Below are positions 1-6,924 of a stretch of DNA of 16,994 bases, piece by piece. Source of the stretch: an uncultured Rikenellaceae bacterium. GTDB lineage: Bacteria; Bacteroidota; Bacteroidia; Bacteroidales; Rikenellaceae. The notes under the pieces were generated by a model. That model ran no database searches and had not been told where the DNA came from. It worked only from the letters and a program-made list of their open reading frames with translations. The stretch covers positions 1 through 16,994 of the forward strand of contig CAJTLO010000001.1 in the NCBI GenBank assembly GCA_910577285.1, in the 5' to 3' direction. Made by a program: the position numbers and the translations under genes. Within the stretch, counting starts at the first letter, position 1. Each line of letters begins with the position of its first letter.

Positions 1-35
1 TGGTTGGATGTCGGTTAGGAATTAGGAAGTTGACG

Positions 36-55
36 GTCCATCTCTTCTTAAGAGA
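36..55. repeat. Left arm of inverted repeat flanking the fimbrial promoter region
   Basis: Bases 43-55 (TCTTCTTAAGAGA) are the exact reverse complement of bases 248-260 (TCTCTTAAGAAGA). Allowing three mismatches the match grows to 20 bp (36-55 against 248-267, 17 of 20 identical). The arm is also a dyad in itself: CCATCTCTT (38-46) and AAGAGATGG (50-58) form a 9-bp stem with a 3-base loop. It has no T-run, so a terminator role is less likely. The pair reads as recombination sites of an invertible DNA segment; the recombinase is not in this window. Confidence 0.7.
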
Positions 56-75
56 TGGTTGAGGTTACAAAATTA

Positions 76-107
76 TTGAATAGAAGATTAACGACCGCAT
101 AAATTTG
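76..107 (+). promoter_or_regulatory. Putative fimbrial operon promoter inside the invertible segment
   Basis: TAAATTTG (100-107) fits the Bacteroidetes -7 element TAnnTTTG, and TTG (76-78) lies 21 bases upstream as a possible -33 element. It points toward the fimbrial genes in the present orientation, which would be the ON state. Transcription would start near 114 and leave a leader of about 270 bases before the first start codon at 385. A weaker site, TACATTGG (231-238), is also inside the segment. The -33 spacing is two bases longer than in the tRNA promoter of this window (19), so the call is moderate. I see no gene in bases 1-384. Confidence 0.5.
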
Positions 108-247
108 GTGAAAAACATAAAAATTTATTTGGTTAAAATTCAATAGTCTTTTTCCAAATCTTCGTTCGGTTGAGATTTCGAGGGTTGATTTGGATGTTTT
201 TCGCTTGATTTACAGTCTTTTAATTCTATCTACATTGGCTGTCTTTC

Positions 248-267
248 TCTCTTAAGAAGAAAAAGAC
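248..267. repeat. Right arm of inverted repeat flanking the fimbrial promoter region
   Basis: This is the partner of the arm at 36-55, in opposite orientation, with 13 bp perfect (248-260) and 20 bp imperfect. It too is nearly symmetric around a CTTAAG core, with GTCTTT (241-246) opposite AAAGAC (262-267). The DNA between the arms (56-247) is AT-rich, unlike the GC-rich genes around it, and holds the promoter-like site at 76-107. The arm lies about 120 bases before the first gene, so flipping the segment would turn the promoter without touching any coding sequence. Confidence 0.7.
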
Positions 268-384
268 GGGGTTTTTCGTTGTCTTCGGGGATTGTTTCAG
301 GGAACGGAACCGCTTTTTCGGAAGGTTGTGTCGGTTGTTCACCGGTCGTGTCGGGACAGGAATATAAGGAAATAGACGAAAGAT

Positions 385-972
385 ATGAGGCGTATTTTTT
401 TGGGATTGTTGCTTGCGGTATCGGCGCTGGGTTGTTGGCCGGCTTGCGGTCAGCGCGTGGGGGTGAAGACCAACGTGCTGAGCGACGCATTTTCGAACGT
501 GAATATCGGCGTGGAAGTGGGGCTTGCGCCGCGGTGGACGTTCGAAATTCTGGGAGATTACAACGGCTGGACGATGTCCGGCGGGCGCAAGTGGAAGCAC
601 TGGCTTGCGGAACCGGCGGTCCGTTATTGGTTCTGCGACCGTTTTGCAGGACATTTCATCGGCATGCATGCGTTGGGCGGGCAATACAACATAGGCGGTT
701 TGAAAAACGGAGTTTCGTTCTTGGGGACCGACTTTTCGCTGCTGAGCACGCGCCGCTACCAGGGATGGTGTGCGGGAGCCGGAGTTTTGTACGGTTATGC
801 GTGGATTCTGGGAAAGCATTGGAACCTGGAGGCGGAGCTCGGCGTGGGTTGGGTGTATACGCGCTACGATGCGTATCCGTGCAGCTCGTGCGGGATGCGC
901 CTGGAGCATGACCGTCCTCATCACTATATCGGGCCGACCAGGGCCGGGATCAATCTGGTGTATGTATTCTGA
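385..972 (+). CDS. DUF3575 outer-membrane beta-barrel protein of the fimbrial operon
   Basis: A 195-residue protein of the DUF3575 family, small predicted outer-membrane barrels whose genes commonly open Mfa-type fimbrial operons in Bacteroidales; molecular role unknown. Residues 1-23 are a signal peptide (hydrophobic LLLAVSALG, then CGQ). Cleavage would leave an N-terminus RVGVKTNVLSD, typical of the family. The body alternates polar and aromatic residues as amphipathic strands do, and the protein ends in Phe (NLVYVF), the usual last residue of barrel proteins. A lipoprotein reading at Cys17 is poor because the -3 residue is Ala. The start is chosen because AAGGAA (365-370) lies upstream and the signal peptide begins here. 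The next gene follows after 26 bases, so it is the first gene of the operon. Likely it assists assembly or anchoring of the fimbria at the outer membrane (inference). Confidence 0.85.
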   Translation: MRRIFLGLLLAVSALGCWPACGQRVGVKTNVLSDAFSNVNIGVEVGLAPRWTFEILGDYNGWTMSGGRKWKHWLAEPAVRYWFCDRFAGHFIGMHALGGQYNIGGLKNGVSFLGTDFSLLSTRRYQGWCAGAGVLYGYAWILGKHWNLEAELGVGWVYTRYDAYPCSSCGMRLEHDRPHHYIGPTRAGINLVYVF

Positions 973-998
973 TAGGATTTAAGAAAGGAGATGGAATC

Positions 999-2414
999 AT
1001 GAAAGGAATAGGAAAAGGGTTGATTGTCGGAGTGTTGGCGGTGTGCCTGTCGGGCACTGCACAGGGCCAGTCGTCGGAAGACGGCACTGTGGCGGTGCAC
1101 GGGCTCTCCGTATCCCGTGCGGACGACCGGCTTTTCGTGTCGATGGAGATGGATATTTCGGACTTGCATGTGGGGCGCGACCGCGAGCTGGTGGTCACTC
1201 CGCGTCTGGTCGGGGAGGGCGACAGCCTGTGTTTGCCGTCGGTGCTGATCGCCGGCCGCCGTCGCTATTACCATCACCTGCGCAACGGGGTGGAGGAGTC
1301 TACGCAGCTCTACCGGCTCGGAGAGGCGTCGGTCGTGGAGTACCGTGCCGTGGTGCCCTACCGCTCCTGGATGGGACGTGCGCAGCTCTCTGCCGTCGAG
1401 GAGTTGCGGGGATGTTGCAGCATGCCGGTCGCCGTCGGGGAGTCGGGACTGCTGCGTCTGGATCTGGAACCGCGTGTTTTCGTGCCGGTTTACGTCTACC
1501 TGCGTCCCCAGGCCGCGCCGAAGATCAGCGTGTGCGAAGGGTCGGCCTACATCGACTTCCCGGTAAGCCGGACGGAGCTTTATGAGGATTACCGGCGCAA
1601 CCCGGAGGAGTTGGGCAAGATACTCGCCACGATCGACGCCATCCGGGCGGACGAAGACACCCGCATCCTTTCGGTCAGCATCAAGGGCTATGCTTCGCCC
1701 GAGAGTCCCTATGCGAACAACGAGCGCCTGGCGCGGGGCCGTACACAGACGTTGAAGGAGTATGTGCAGCGTCAGTACGACTTCCCCGACTCGCTGCTCA
1801 CGACCTCCTACGAGGCGGAGGACTGGGACGGTCTGGAGCGTTGGGTGGAAGGATCGTCGCTGCAGCACCGGGAGGAGATTCTGGCGCTGATCCGCAGCGA
1901 CCTCGCTCCGGATACGAAGGAGAACAGGATACGTCAGCGCTATCCGGAGGATTACCGTTACCTGCTCCGGAACGTCTATCCGGGACTTCGTCACTCGGAC
2001 TACGCGGTGAAATACGAGGTGCGCAGCTATACGGATGTGGCGGAGATACGCGAGCTGCTTCGCACGCAGCCCCAGAAGCTGAGCCTTAACGAAATGTACC
2101 TGGCGGCCCAGGAGATGGAGCCGGGGAGCGAGGAGTACAACGAAACGTTCGCCATTGCGGTACGGATGTTCCCCCAGGACGAGGTGGCCAACCTCAACGC
2201 CGCCAATACGGCGCTTCGGCTGGGCGACCTGGCGGGGGCGGAGCGCTACCTGGCCAAAGCGGGACAGGCTGCCGAGGCGGTGTATGCGCGGGGGCTTCAT
2301 GCGGCGCTGAGCGGAGATTACGCCCGGGCGCGGGTGCTGTTCGGGGAGGCTGCCGCGGGCGGTATCGCCCAGGCGGAAGAGATGCTGCGGCAGCTCGAAG
2401 AGTTGGAACGATAA
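999..2414 (+). CDS. DUF3868 protein with OmpA-like and TPR-like regions, fimbrial operon
   Basis: A 471-residue exported protein of the DUF3868 family, found beside DUF3575 in Bacteroidales fimbrial operons. Residues 1-24 are a signal peptide (cleavage near AQG/QSS) with no lipobox. Residues about 25-160 are the beta-rich DUF3868 part. Residues about 185-260 resemble an OmpA C-terminal domain: a strand (YIDFPVSRTEL), then SIKGYASPESPY followed by N, L and R spaced as in the OmpA NxxLxxxR helix. The peptidoglycan-binding TD pair is replaced by AS, so classical wall binding is doubtful. The last 100 residues are Ala-rich helices of TPR type (LNAANTALRLGDLAGAERYL). A strong Shine-Dalgarno, AAAGGAG (984-990), fixes the start. 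Role inferred: periplasmic or envelope scaffold for the fimbria; no function has been seen directly. Confidence 0.85.
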   Translation: MKGIGKGLIVGVLAVCLSGTAQGQSSEDGTVAVHGLSVSRADDRLFVSMEMDISDLHVGRDRELVVTPRLVGEGDSLCLPSVLIAGRRRYYHHLRNGVEESTQLYRLGEASVVEYRAVVPYRSWMGRAQLSAVEELRGCCSMPVAVGESGLLRLDLEPRVFVPVYVYLRPQAAPKISVCEGSAYIDFPVSRTELYEDYRRNPEELGKILATIDAIRADEDTRILSVSIKGYASPESPYANNERLARGRTQTLKEYVQRQYDFPDSLLTTSYEAEDWDGLERWVEGSSLQHREEILALIRSDLAPDTKENRIRQRYPEDYRYLLRNVYPGLRHSDYAVKYEVRSYTDVAEIRELLRTQPQKLSLNEMYLAAQEMEPGSEEYNETFAIAVRMFPQDEVANLNAANTALRLGDLAGAERYLAKAGQAAEAVYARGLHAALSGDYARARVLFGEAAAGGIAQAEEMLRQLEELER

Positions 2415-2446
2415 TAACTAAAAATATAAAATAATTTCGATTAGCT

Positions 2447-4387
2447 ATGAAAAAGAGACATTTGATCGCGTGTATGCTTCTGGTGGGAGCACTCGCAGGA
2501 TGCGGAGTCGAAGAGCCTGTTAAGGGTCCGGAAACGGATCGGCCCGGAACAGACATGGTCTACATGGATGTGGCCGTACAGTTGCCCGTAGGCGGCGGGG
2601 CCCATGCATGCAGCGGGACGAATTCCGATACCGACGACGATTACGGTACGAGCGCGGGCGGTCAGGAAATCGGAAAGGATTACGAGAATAAGGTGACGAA
2701 TCTGCTGCTGGTGCTGGCCGACGGCACGAACCGGATGATCGCCTACGGCGAGCAGAACGATCTGCAGGAGATCAAGAACGGGAAGATCAGCACCACGCAG
2801 AAGATCAGCAAGTCGACGCTGTCGGATTTCTACAACGGCCGGACGCTGAACGATACGGAACGTCGGGTGCACGTGTACACGTTCTGCAACCCCACCAGCG
2901 AACTGAAGCGGATCATCGAGGAGGCTGCGACCGACGAGAACCAGAAGTCGACTTGGTACGATGCGGTCTGCACGCTGTCGGAAACCGCCAACGGTACGGT
3001 GGTGAACGGTGCCGTGTGGGGCGGGGATTCGCATCAGGACGGTTTCCTGATGGCCACGGCCAGCGCGTCGCGGTCGATGAAGACCATTCCGGCCACTTTC
3101 GAGGACTGGAACAGCTACACCTCCGTGGACAAGGCATTCAACCTGTCGGGGCTCAACAATGCCAACAGCGACAAGGAGATCGACAACCGCGGCGACATTC
3201 CGGTGGAGCGTGCCGTGGCCCGTTTCGACTTCCGGGACGGTAGCGGGAACAACAACACCTACGACGTGATCAAGAGCAACGAGGAGGAGGCTAAGACGAT
3301 CATGCAGATACAGCTTCAGAAAATGGCGCTGGTGAACATGAGCAAGTCGTTCTACTACCTGCGCAGGGTGTCGGACGACGGCCTGAACGCGAATGCGGTG
3401 ATCTGCGGCACGGAGACCTCGACCAACTACGTGGTGGATACCGATGCGGCGGAAAAGCTGTCGGACGATATCATTGCGAACGGAACATACGACAAACACT
3501 TCAACTTTTGCCTGGGTCATGTGAATCAGAAGGGCGAGTGGGGCATCGACGCCACGGCCCGCACCCAGTGGTACACCTCGGATATCGCCGATGTGCTGGC
3601 GGGAAACGACGACAACGACGAGAGCTGGAATCCCGGTGCGACCCGCGGCGATTACAAGATATGGCGCTATGTGACGGAGAATACGATTCCGGGGGCCATC
3701 CAGCGTAACGGCATCACGACGGGCATCGTCTTCAAGGGGAAAATGGTGGCTACGGCGGACGCTTCGGGTACGCTTGCCGACGCGCTGAACGGCGTGACGG
3801 GCGACTCGTCCGCGGATGCCATCCTCTATGCCTACTCCAACAACCTCTATGTCACCTGGGTGGAGGTTCGTCGCGCCGCCCTGGAGGCGGGTGCCGAGAG
3901 CGAATTCTACCGTGCGGTCTTCGGGAATCCCCAGACGGTGACTCCGGCCGCGGGCGACACTCCCGTTTACAGCGACGATACCGCCAGCGCCGACTTCAAG
4001 TGGAACGCCTGGCACAACGATGCCCTGGCCGACGACGAGGCGCTGTCGGCATTCAAGAGCGCTGCCACGGCGGCCAAGTTCACGCTCTATCAGTCGAGCG
4101 TGGATAAGGATTACGGTCCCGGTTACTACTGCTACTACTTCTACTGGAACCGCCACAACGACAACGGCAACGACGGTGTGATGGGGCCGATGGAGTTCGC
4201 GGTGGTCCGCAACAACGTCTATAAACTCGCCGTGACGAAGATCGACCGTCTGGGCCATCCGCGGATTACGGATAACGATCCGGACCCGGTGGATCCGGAG
4301 GATCCCGATGAAAAGGGCGATCTCTACCTGTCGGTTTCGGTGGAGGTACTGCCGTGGGTCGTTCGCGAAAATGACATCGAGTTCTAA
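2447..4387 (+). CDS. Mfa1-like major fimbrillin (fimbrial shaft subunit, lipoprotein precursor)
   Basis: A 646-residue Mfa1-family fimbrillin, the polymerising shaft subunit of type V fimbriae. It is exported as a lipoprotein (lipobox VGALAGC, Cys19), carried to the outer membrane and, in characterised members such as Porphyromonas gingivalis Mfa1, trimmed by an Arg protease before strand-exchange polymerisation. Visible features are the fimbrillin phrase VTNLLLVLADG near residue 83, the interdomain strand ERAVARFDF (254-262), the aromatic segment GYYCYYFYW (about 562-570), and the Mfa1 C-terminal signature GPMEFAVVRNNVYKLAVTKI followed by SVEVLPWVVRENDIEF at the end. An acidic Asp/Pro linker lies just before the last strand. 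It is somewhat longer than P. gingivalis Mfa1 (about 560 residues). The 32-base leader is AU-rich with no Shine-Dalgarno, as is common for strongly expressed Bacteroidetes genes. The next gene begins eight bases after the stop. Confidence 0.9.
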   Translation: MKKRHLIACMLLVGALAGCGVEEPVKGPETDRPGTDMVYMDVAVQLPVGGGAHACSGTNSDTDDDYGTSAGGQEIGKDYENKVTNLLLVLADGTNRMIAYGEQNDLQEIKNGKISTTQKISKSTLSDFYNGRTLNDTERRVHVYTFCNPTSELKRIIEEAATDENQKSTWYDAVCTLSETANGTVVNGAVWGGDSHQDGFLMATASASRSMKTIPATFEDWNSYTSVDKAFNLSGLNNANSDKEIDNRGDIPVERAVARFDFRDGSGNNNTYDVIKSNEEEAKTIMQIQLQKMALVNMSKSFYYLRRVSDDGLNANAVICGTETSTNYVVDTDAAEKLSDDIIANGTYDKHFNFCLGHVNQKGEWGIDATARTQWYTSDIADVLAGNDDNDESWNPGATRGDYKIWRYVTENTIPGAIQRNGITTGIVFKGKMVATADASGTLADALNGVTGDSSADAILYAYSNNLYVTWVEVRRAALEAGAESEFYRAVFGNPQTVTPAAGDTPVYSDDTASADFKWNAWHNDALADDEALSAFKSAATAAKFTLYQSSVDKDYGPGYYCYYFYWNRHNDNGNDGVMGPMEFAVVRNNVYKLAVTKIDRLGHPRITDNDPDPVDPEDPDEKGDLYLSVSVEVLPWVVRENDIEF

Positions 4388-4394
4388 GCTGGCG

Positions 4395-5447
4395 ATGCGG
4401 AAGAGAAAACGAAATAGCATGGCAAGGCTCTTGGGCGTGCTGCTGGGACTGCTTCCCCTGGGCCTTGCACTCTCTTCGTGCGAACGCATCTACGAGGAGC
4501 TGGAGCCGTGTCCCCATGGGGTGTCGCTTCGCTTCGTGTACGACTACAACATGGAGTACGCCAACTCGTTCGCCCGGAGCGTCGATTGTCTGACGCTCTA
4601 CATCTACGACGCGGACGGGGAGTACGTGGGTACGCGGATCGTGCAGGGTGCGGCATTGGCCGAGGAGTCCTATCGGATGCAGCTCGAGCTGGAGGAGGGT
4701 ACGTATCGTTTCCTGGCCTACGGCGGGATTGCCTGCGAGGACAGGAGCTTCCGGCCGGAGGAGGAGCCCGCTGCGGGAAGCAGGATCGAAGATCTTCGGG
4801 TGGCCATGGATCTGGATCGTATCGCCGCCCCCGTTGCGGCGGACCGACGGCTGCACGACCTCTTCTGGGGCGAGCTGACCCTCGCCACGGGCGACCTCTA
4901 TCGCGAGGGGACGGTGGAGATGATGAAGAATACCAACAACATCCGCGTGGTGCTCCAGCAGGAGTCCGGGGAGCCGATCGATGCGGAGGATTTTACCTTC
5001 CGCATCACCGACAACAACTCGCTCTTCGACTACCGCAACGACCTGCTGCGGGAGGGCGTCGCTCCGGTGACGTATGCTCCGTGGGTCACGGGCCAGGCGC
5101 ATACGGGCGTTTCGATCCTGGGCGACACCGTGGCGGAAGAGTCCGTCGGCGTGGCCTATGCCGAAATGAGTACCTCGCGCCTGATGACCGGGAACGATTC
5201 CCGTTTGCAGATCACCCGTCGTTCGGACGGAGCTACGGTGGTCGACTTCCCGCTGCTTACTTATCTGGCGCTGCTGCGCAGCGAACGCTACGCGCTGCCG
5301 CCTTACAACATGACCGACGACCAGGAGTACCTGGACCGCGAGAGCGATTACGTACTTTTCTTCTTCCTGCGCCCCGATCACTCGTGGCTCGACACCAAGA
5401 TCGTGGTCAACAACTGGGTCGTCAGGATAAATCAGGTGGAATTGTAA
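4395..5447 (+). CDS. Mfa2/FimB-family fimbrial anchor lipoprotein
   Basis: A 350-residue FimB/Mfa2-family lipoprotein. In P. gingivalis these proteins cap the base of the fimbria, anchor it in the outer membrane and limit its length. A basic MRKRKRNS precedes a hydrophobic stretch and the lipobox ALSSC (Cys29). The family's N-terminal pattern follows: Cys-rich ERIYEELEPCPHGVSLRFVYDYN, then LTLYIYDADGEYV and YRFLAYGG. The C-terminus LDTKIVVNNWVVRINQVEL is the usual final strand pair. The frame is open further upstream into the major fimbrillin, but the signal peptide sets the start at 4395, or at 4419 (a second in-frame ATG giving a more ordinary signal peptide). Neither has a clear Shine-Dalgarno, and closeness to the fimbrillin stop suggests translational coupling. 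It is shorter than the other fimbrillins of the operon, as expected for an anchor. Confidence 0.88.
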   Translation: MRKRKRNSMARLLGVLLGLLPLGLALSSCERIYEELEPCPHGVSLRFVYDYNMEYANSFARSVDCLTLYIYDADGEYVGTRIVQGAALAEESYRMQLELEEGTYRFLAYGGIACEDRSFRPEEEPAAGSRIEDLRVAMDLDRIAAPVAADRRLHDLFWGELTLATGDLYREGTVEMMKNTNNIRVVLQQESGEPIDAEDFTFRITDNNSLFDYRNDLLREGVAPVTYAPWVTGQAHTGVSILGDTVAEESVGVAYAEMSTSRLMTGNDSRLQITRRSDGATVVDFPLLTYLALLRSERYALPPYNMTDDQEYLDRESDYVLFFFLRPDHSWLDTKIVVNNWVVRINQVEL

Positions 5448-5477
5448 CGATACGGATCGAAAGGAGAGTTTTGGCAA

Positions 5478-6800
5478 ATGAAGTCCGAGTATCGACATAG
5501 AATCGGAATCTGCTGGATCGGTTGCCTGCTGTTTTTCGCTTCATGCGGCAAGTCGCCGGCAGCGTTTCCTGCGGGGGACGAGGGCAGCGTGCTTCTGACC
5601 TTCCGCGCGGAGGTGGCCGGTACGGGTGCTTCCGTCTGTGCGGGAGAGGCCTCTGCGGCGGACGACGGGACGGTGAATCAGTTGCAGGTGGTGATCCTTT
5701 CCCGGGAGGAGGGGAGCGCCGAAGGGGCTGCCGGCCGGTGGGCGGTGGAGGTGAACCGTACGATCGGCGGAGGCAGCGTGGGCGTGCCGCTTTCGGATGC
5801 CTACACCTTTCGGGTGCAGGCCGGATGCAGGAAGAGAATCTACCTGCTGGCCAACTGCCGCGGCCTGCAGGGGGTCGGCGGCGGTCTGCTGGACTTTACC
5901 AATGCGGCGTTCGTGCCCGGGGCCGATGGCCGTGCGGCGATCGACGGCTATGTGTTCCGGCTGGGAACCGGAGCGGGGGAGTATCGTTACGATCCTGCGG
6001 CCGGCATACCGATGACGTCGGTGTACGAGGTGGAGGTGCCCGCAGCGGAGGAGCTGGCCGACAACGAGTACGAGGTACCCTATACGCTGTATCTGGTGCG
6101 GGCTGCCACCAAGTTTTCCTTCGGCTTCACGAACCGTACCGGGACCGTTCCGGCCGATGCGGCCAGAGCGATCCGGGTGGAGCGCGTGCGGATAGAGAAG
6201 ATCGCCGCCACGCAGATGTATCTCATGCCGCAGGTGCGCCCGAACGCAGCGGGGCGCTACTGGGTGGTCGATAGCGACCGCGCCTCCGTCGTGCTGCTGG
6301 GACAGGACGGCGGAGAGGTTACCGCGAGGGACTGGATCGAATGGATGGTGACCGAAACGGGACAAGCCGATGCCCACCGTTACCAGTGGCTGACGGGATA
6401 CGAGGTGCCGCTTGCCCGGGCGCAGCACACCTCGGCGGAGTATGTGTGGAAAGGGGGCGTGGCTGTCGCCCCGGATGCCAAACGGGTGGAGGCACCCTCG
6501 GCGGTCTACCTTCCCGAGAGCGCTTATCTGGCGGAAGAGGATGCCGGAGCCGCTCTGGGGCTCCAGCACTACAGCATTGCGTTTGCGACCCGCCAGCGCG
6601 ACAATGCGCTCGAGGATAAGGAGGAGAACTGGTATGCCGTCGAGTATGCGCCGGTCCGCCTGCCCGCCCTGGCTTCCCTCTTTCGCAATACGCATGTGAA
6701 GGTGAATGTCGGCTTTACGGATCGCAATCCTGAACTCGAGTTGCAGGTGGACGTGGAGCCTTATTGGGAAGTGAACCTCGAACCGGATTTCGGGATATAG
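5478..6800 (+). CDS. Fimbrillin-fold accessory lipoprotein (minor fimbrial subunit)
   Basis: A 440-residue predicted lipoprotein (lipobox FFASC, Cys23) with a fimbrillin-like layout. It has an N-terminal sandwich with the phrase VNQLQVVILSREEG, a strand RAATKFSFGF (208-217) matching the interdomain motif of the major fimbrillin, and a final strand region NTHVKVNVGFTD... followed by VDVEPYWEVNLEPDFG. By position after the anchor gene it resembles the accessory subunits (Mfa3/Mfa4, FimC/FimD) that sit near the tip and help polymerisation in P. gingivalis, but I cannot assign it to one of them. Shine-Dalgarno AAGGAG (5461-5466), 11 bases before the ATG, fixes the start. It follows the anchor gene by 30 bases. 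Function as a minor subunit is inferred from fold and context. Confidence 0.75.
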   Translation: MKSEYRHRIGICWIGCLLFFASCGKSPAAFPAGDEGSVLLTFRAEVAGTGASVCAGEASAADDGTVNQLQVVILSREEGSAEGAAGRWAVEVNRTIGGGSVGVPLSDAYTFRVQAGCRKRIYLLANCRGLQGVGGGLLDFTNAAFVPGADGRAAIDGYVFRLGTGAGEYRYDPAAGIPMTSVYEVEVPAAEELADNEYEVPYTLYLVRAATKFSFGFTNRTGTVPADAARAIRVERVRIEKIAATQMYLMPQVRPNAAGRYWVVDSDRASVVLLGQDGGEVTARDWIEWMVTETGQADAHRYQWLTGYEVPLARAQHTSAEYVWKGGVAVAPDAKRVEAPSAVYLPESAYLAEEDAGAALGLQHYSIAFATRQRDNALEDKEENWYAVEYAPVRLPALASLFRNTHVKVNVGFTDRNPELELQVDVEPYWEVNLEPDFGI

Positions 6801-6841
6801 CAGCGAGGGGACCGGGGCCGGGAGACTTTGCGGAACGGCCG

Positions 6842-6859
6842 GCACCGCAGCGGCGGTGC
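6842..6859 (+). other. Intercistronic RNA hairpin inside the fimbrial operon
   Basis: GCACCGC (6842-6848) and GCGGTGC (6853-6859) form a perfect 7-bp GC-rich stem with a 4-base loop in the 124-base gap before the DUF4906 gene. No T-run follows, so it is not an obvious terminator. It could lower expression of the tip gene relative to the shaft gene or protect the upstream mRNA. Chance pairing in GC-rich DNA is also possible. Confidence 0.3.
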
Positions 6860-6924
6860 ACGGGGATGGCGCCCGGTGGATGAGAGATCGAAAACAGGTT
6901 AAGGATACGGATAGGAGAGAAGAG

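Noticed and set aside
38..58. Hairpin CCATCTCTT/AAGAGATGG as a terminator of an upstream gene
   Set aside because: No T-run follows, and the same sequence forms one arm of the longer-range inverted repeat, which explains it better. A dual role is not excluded.
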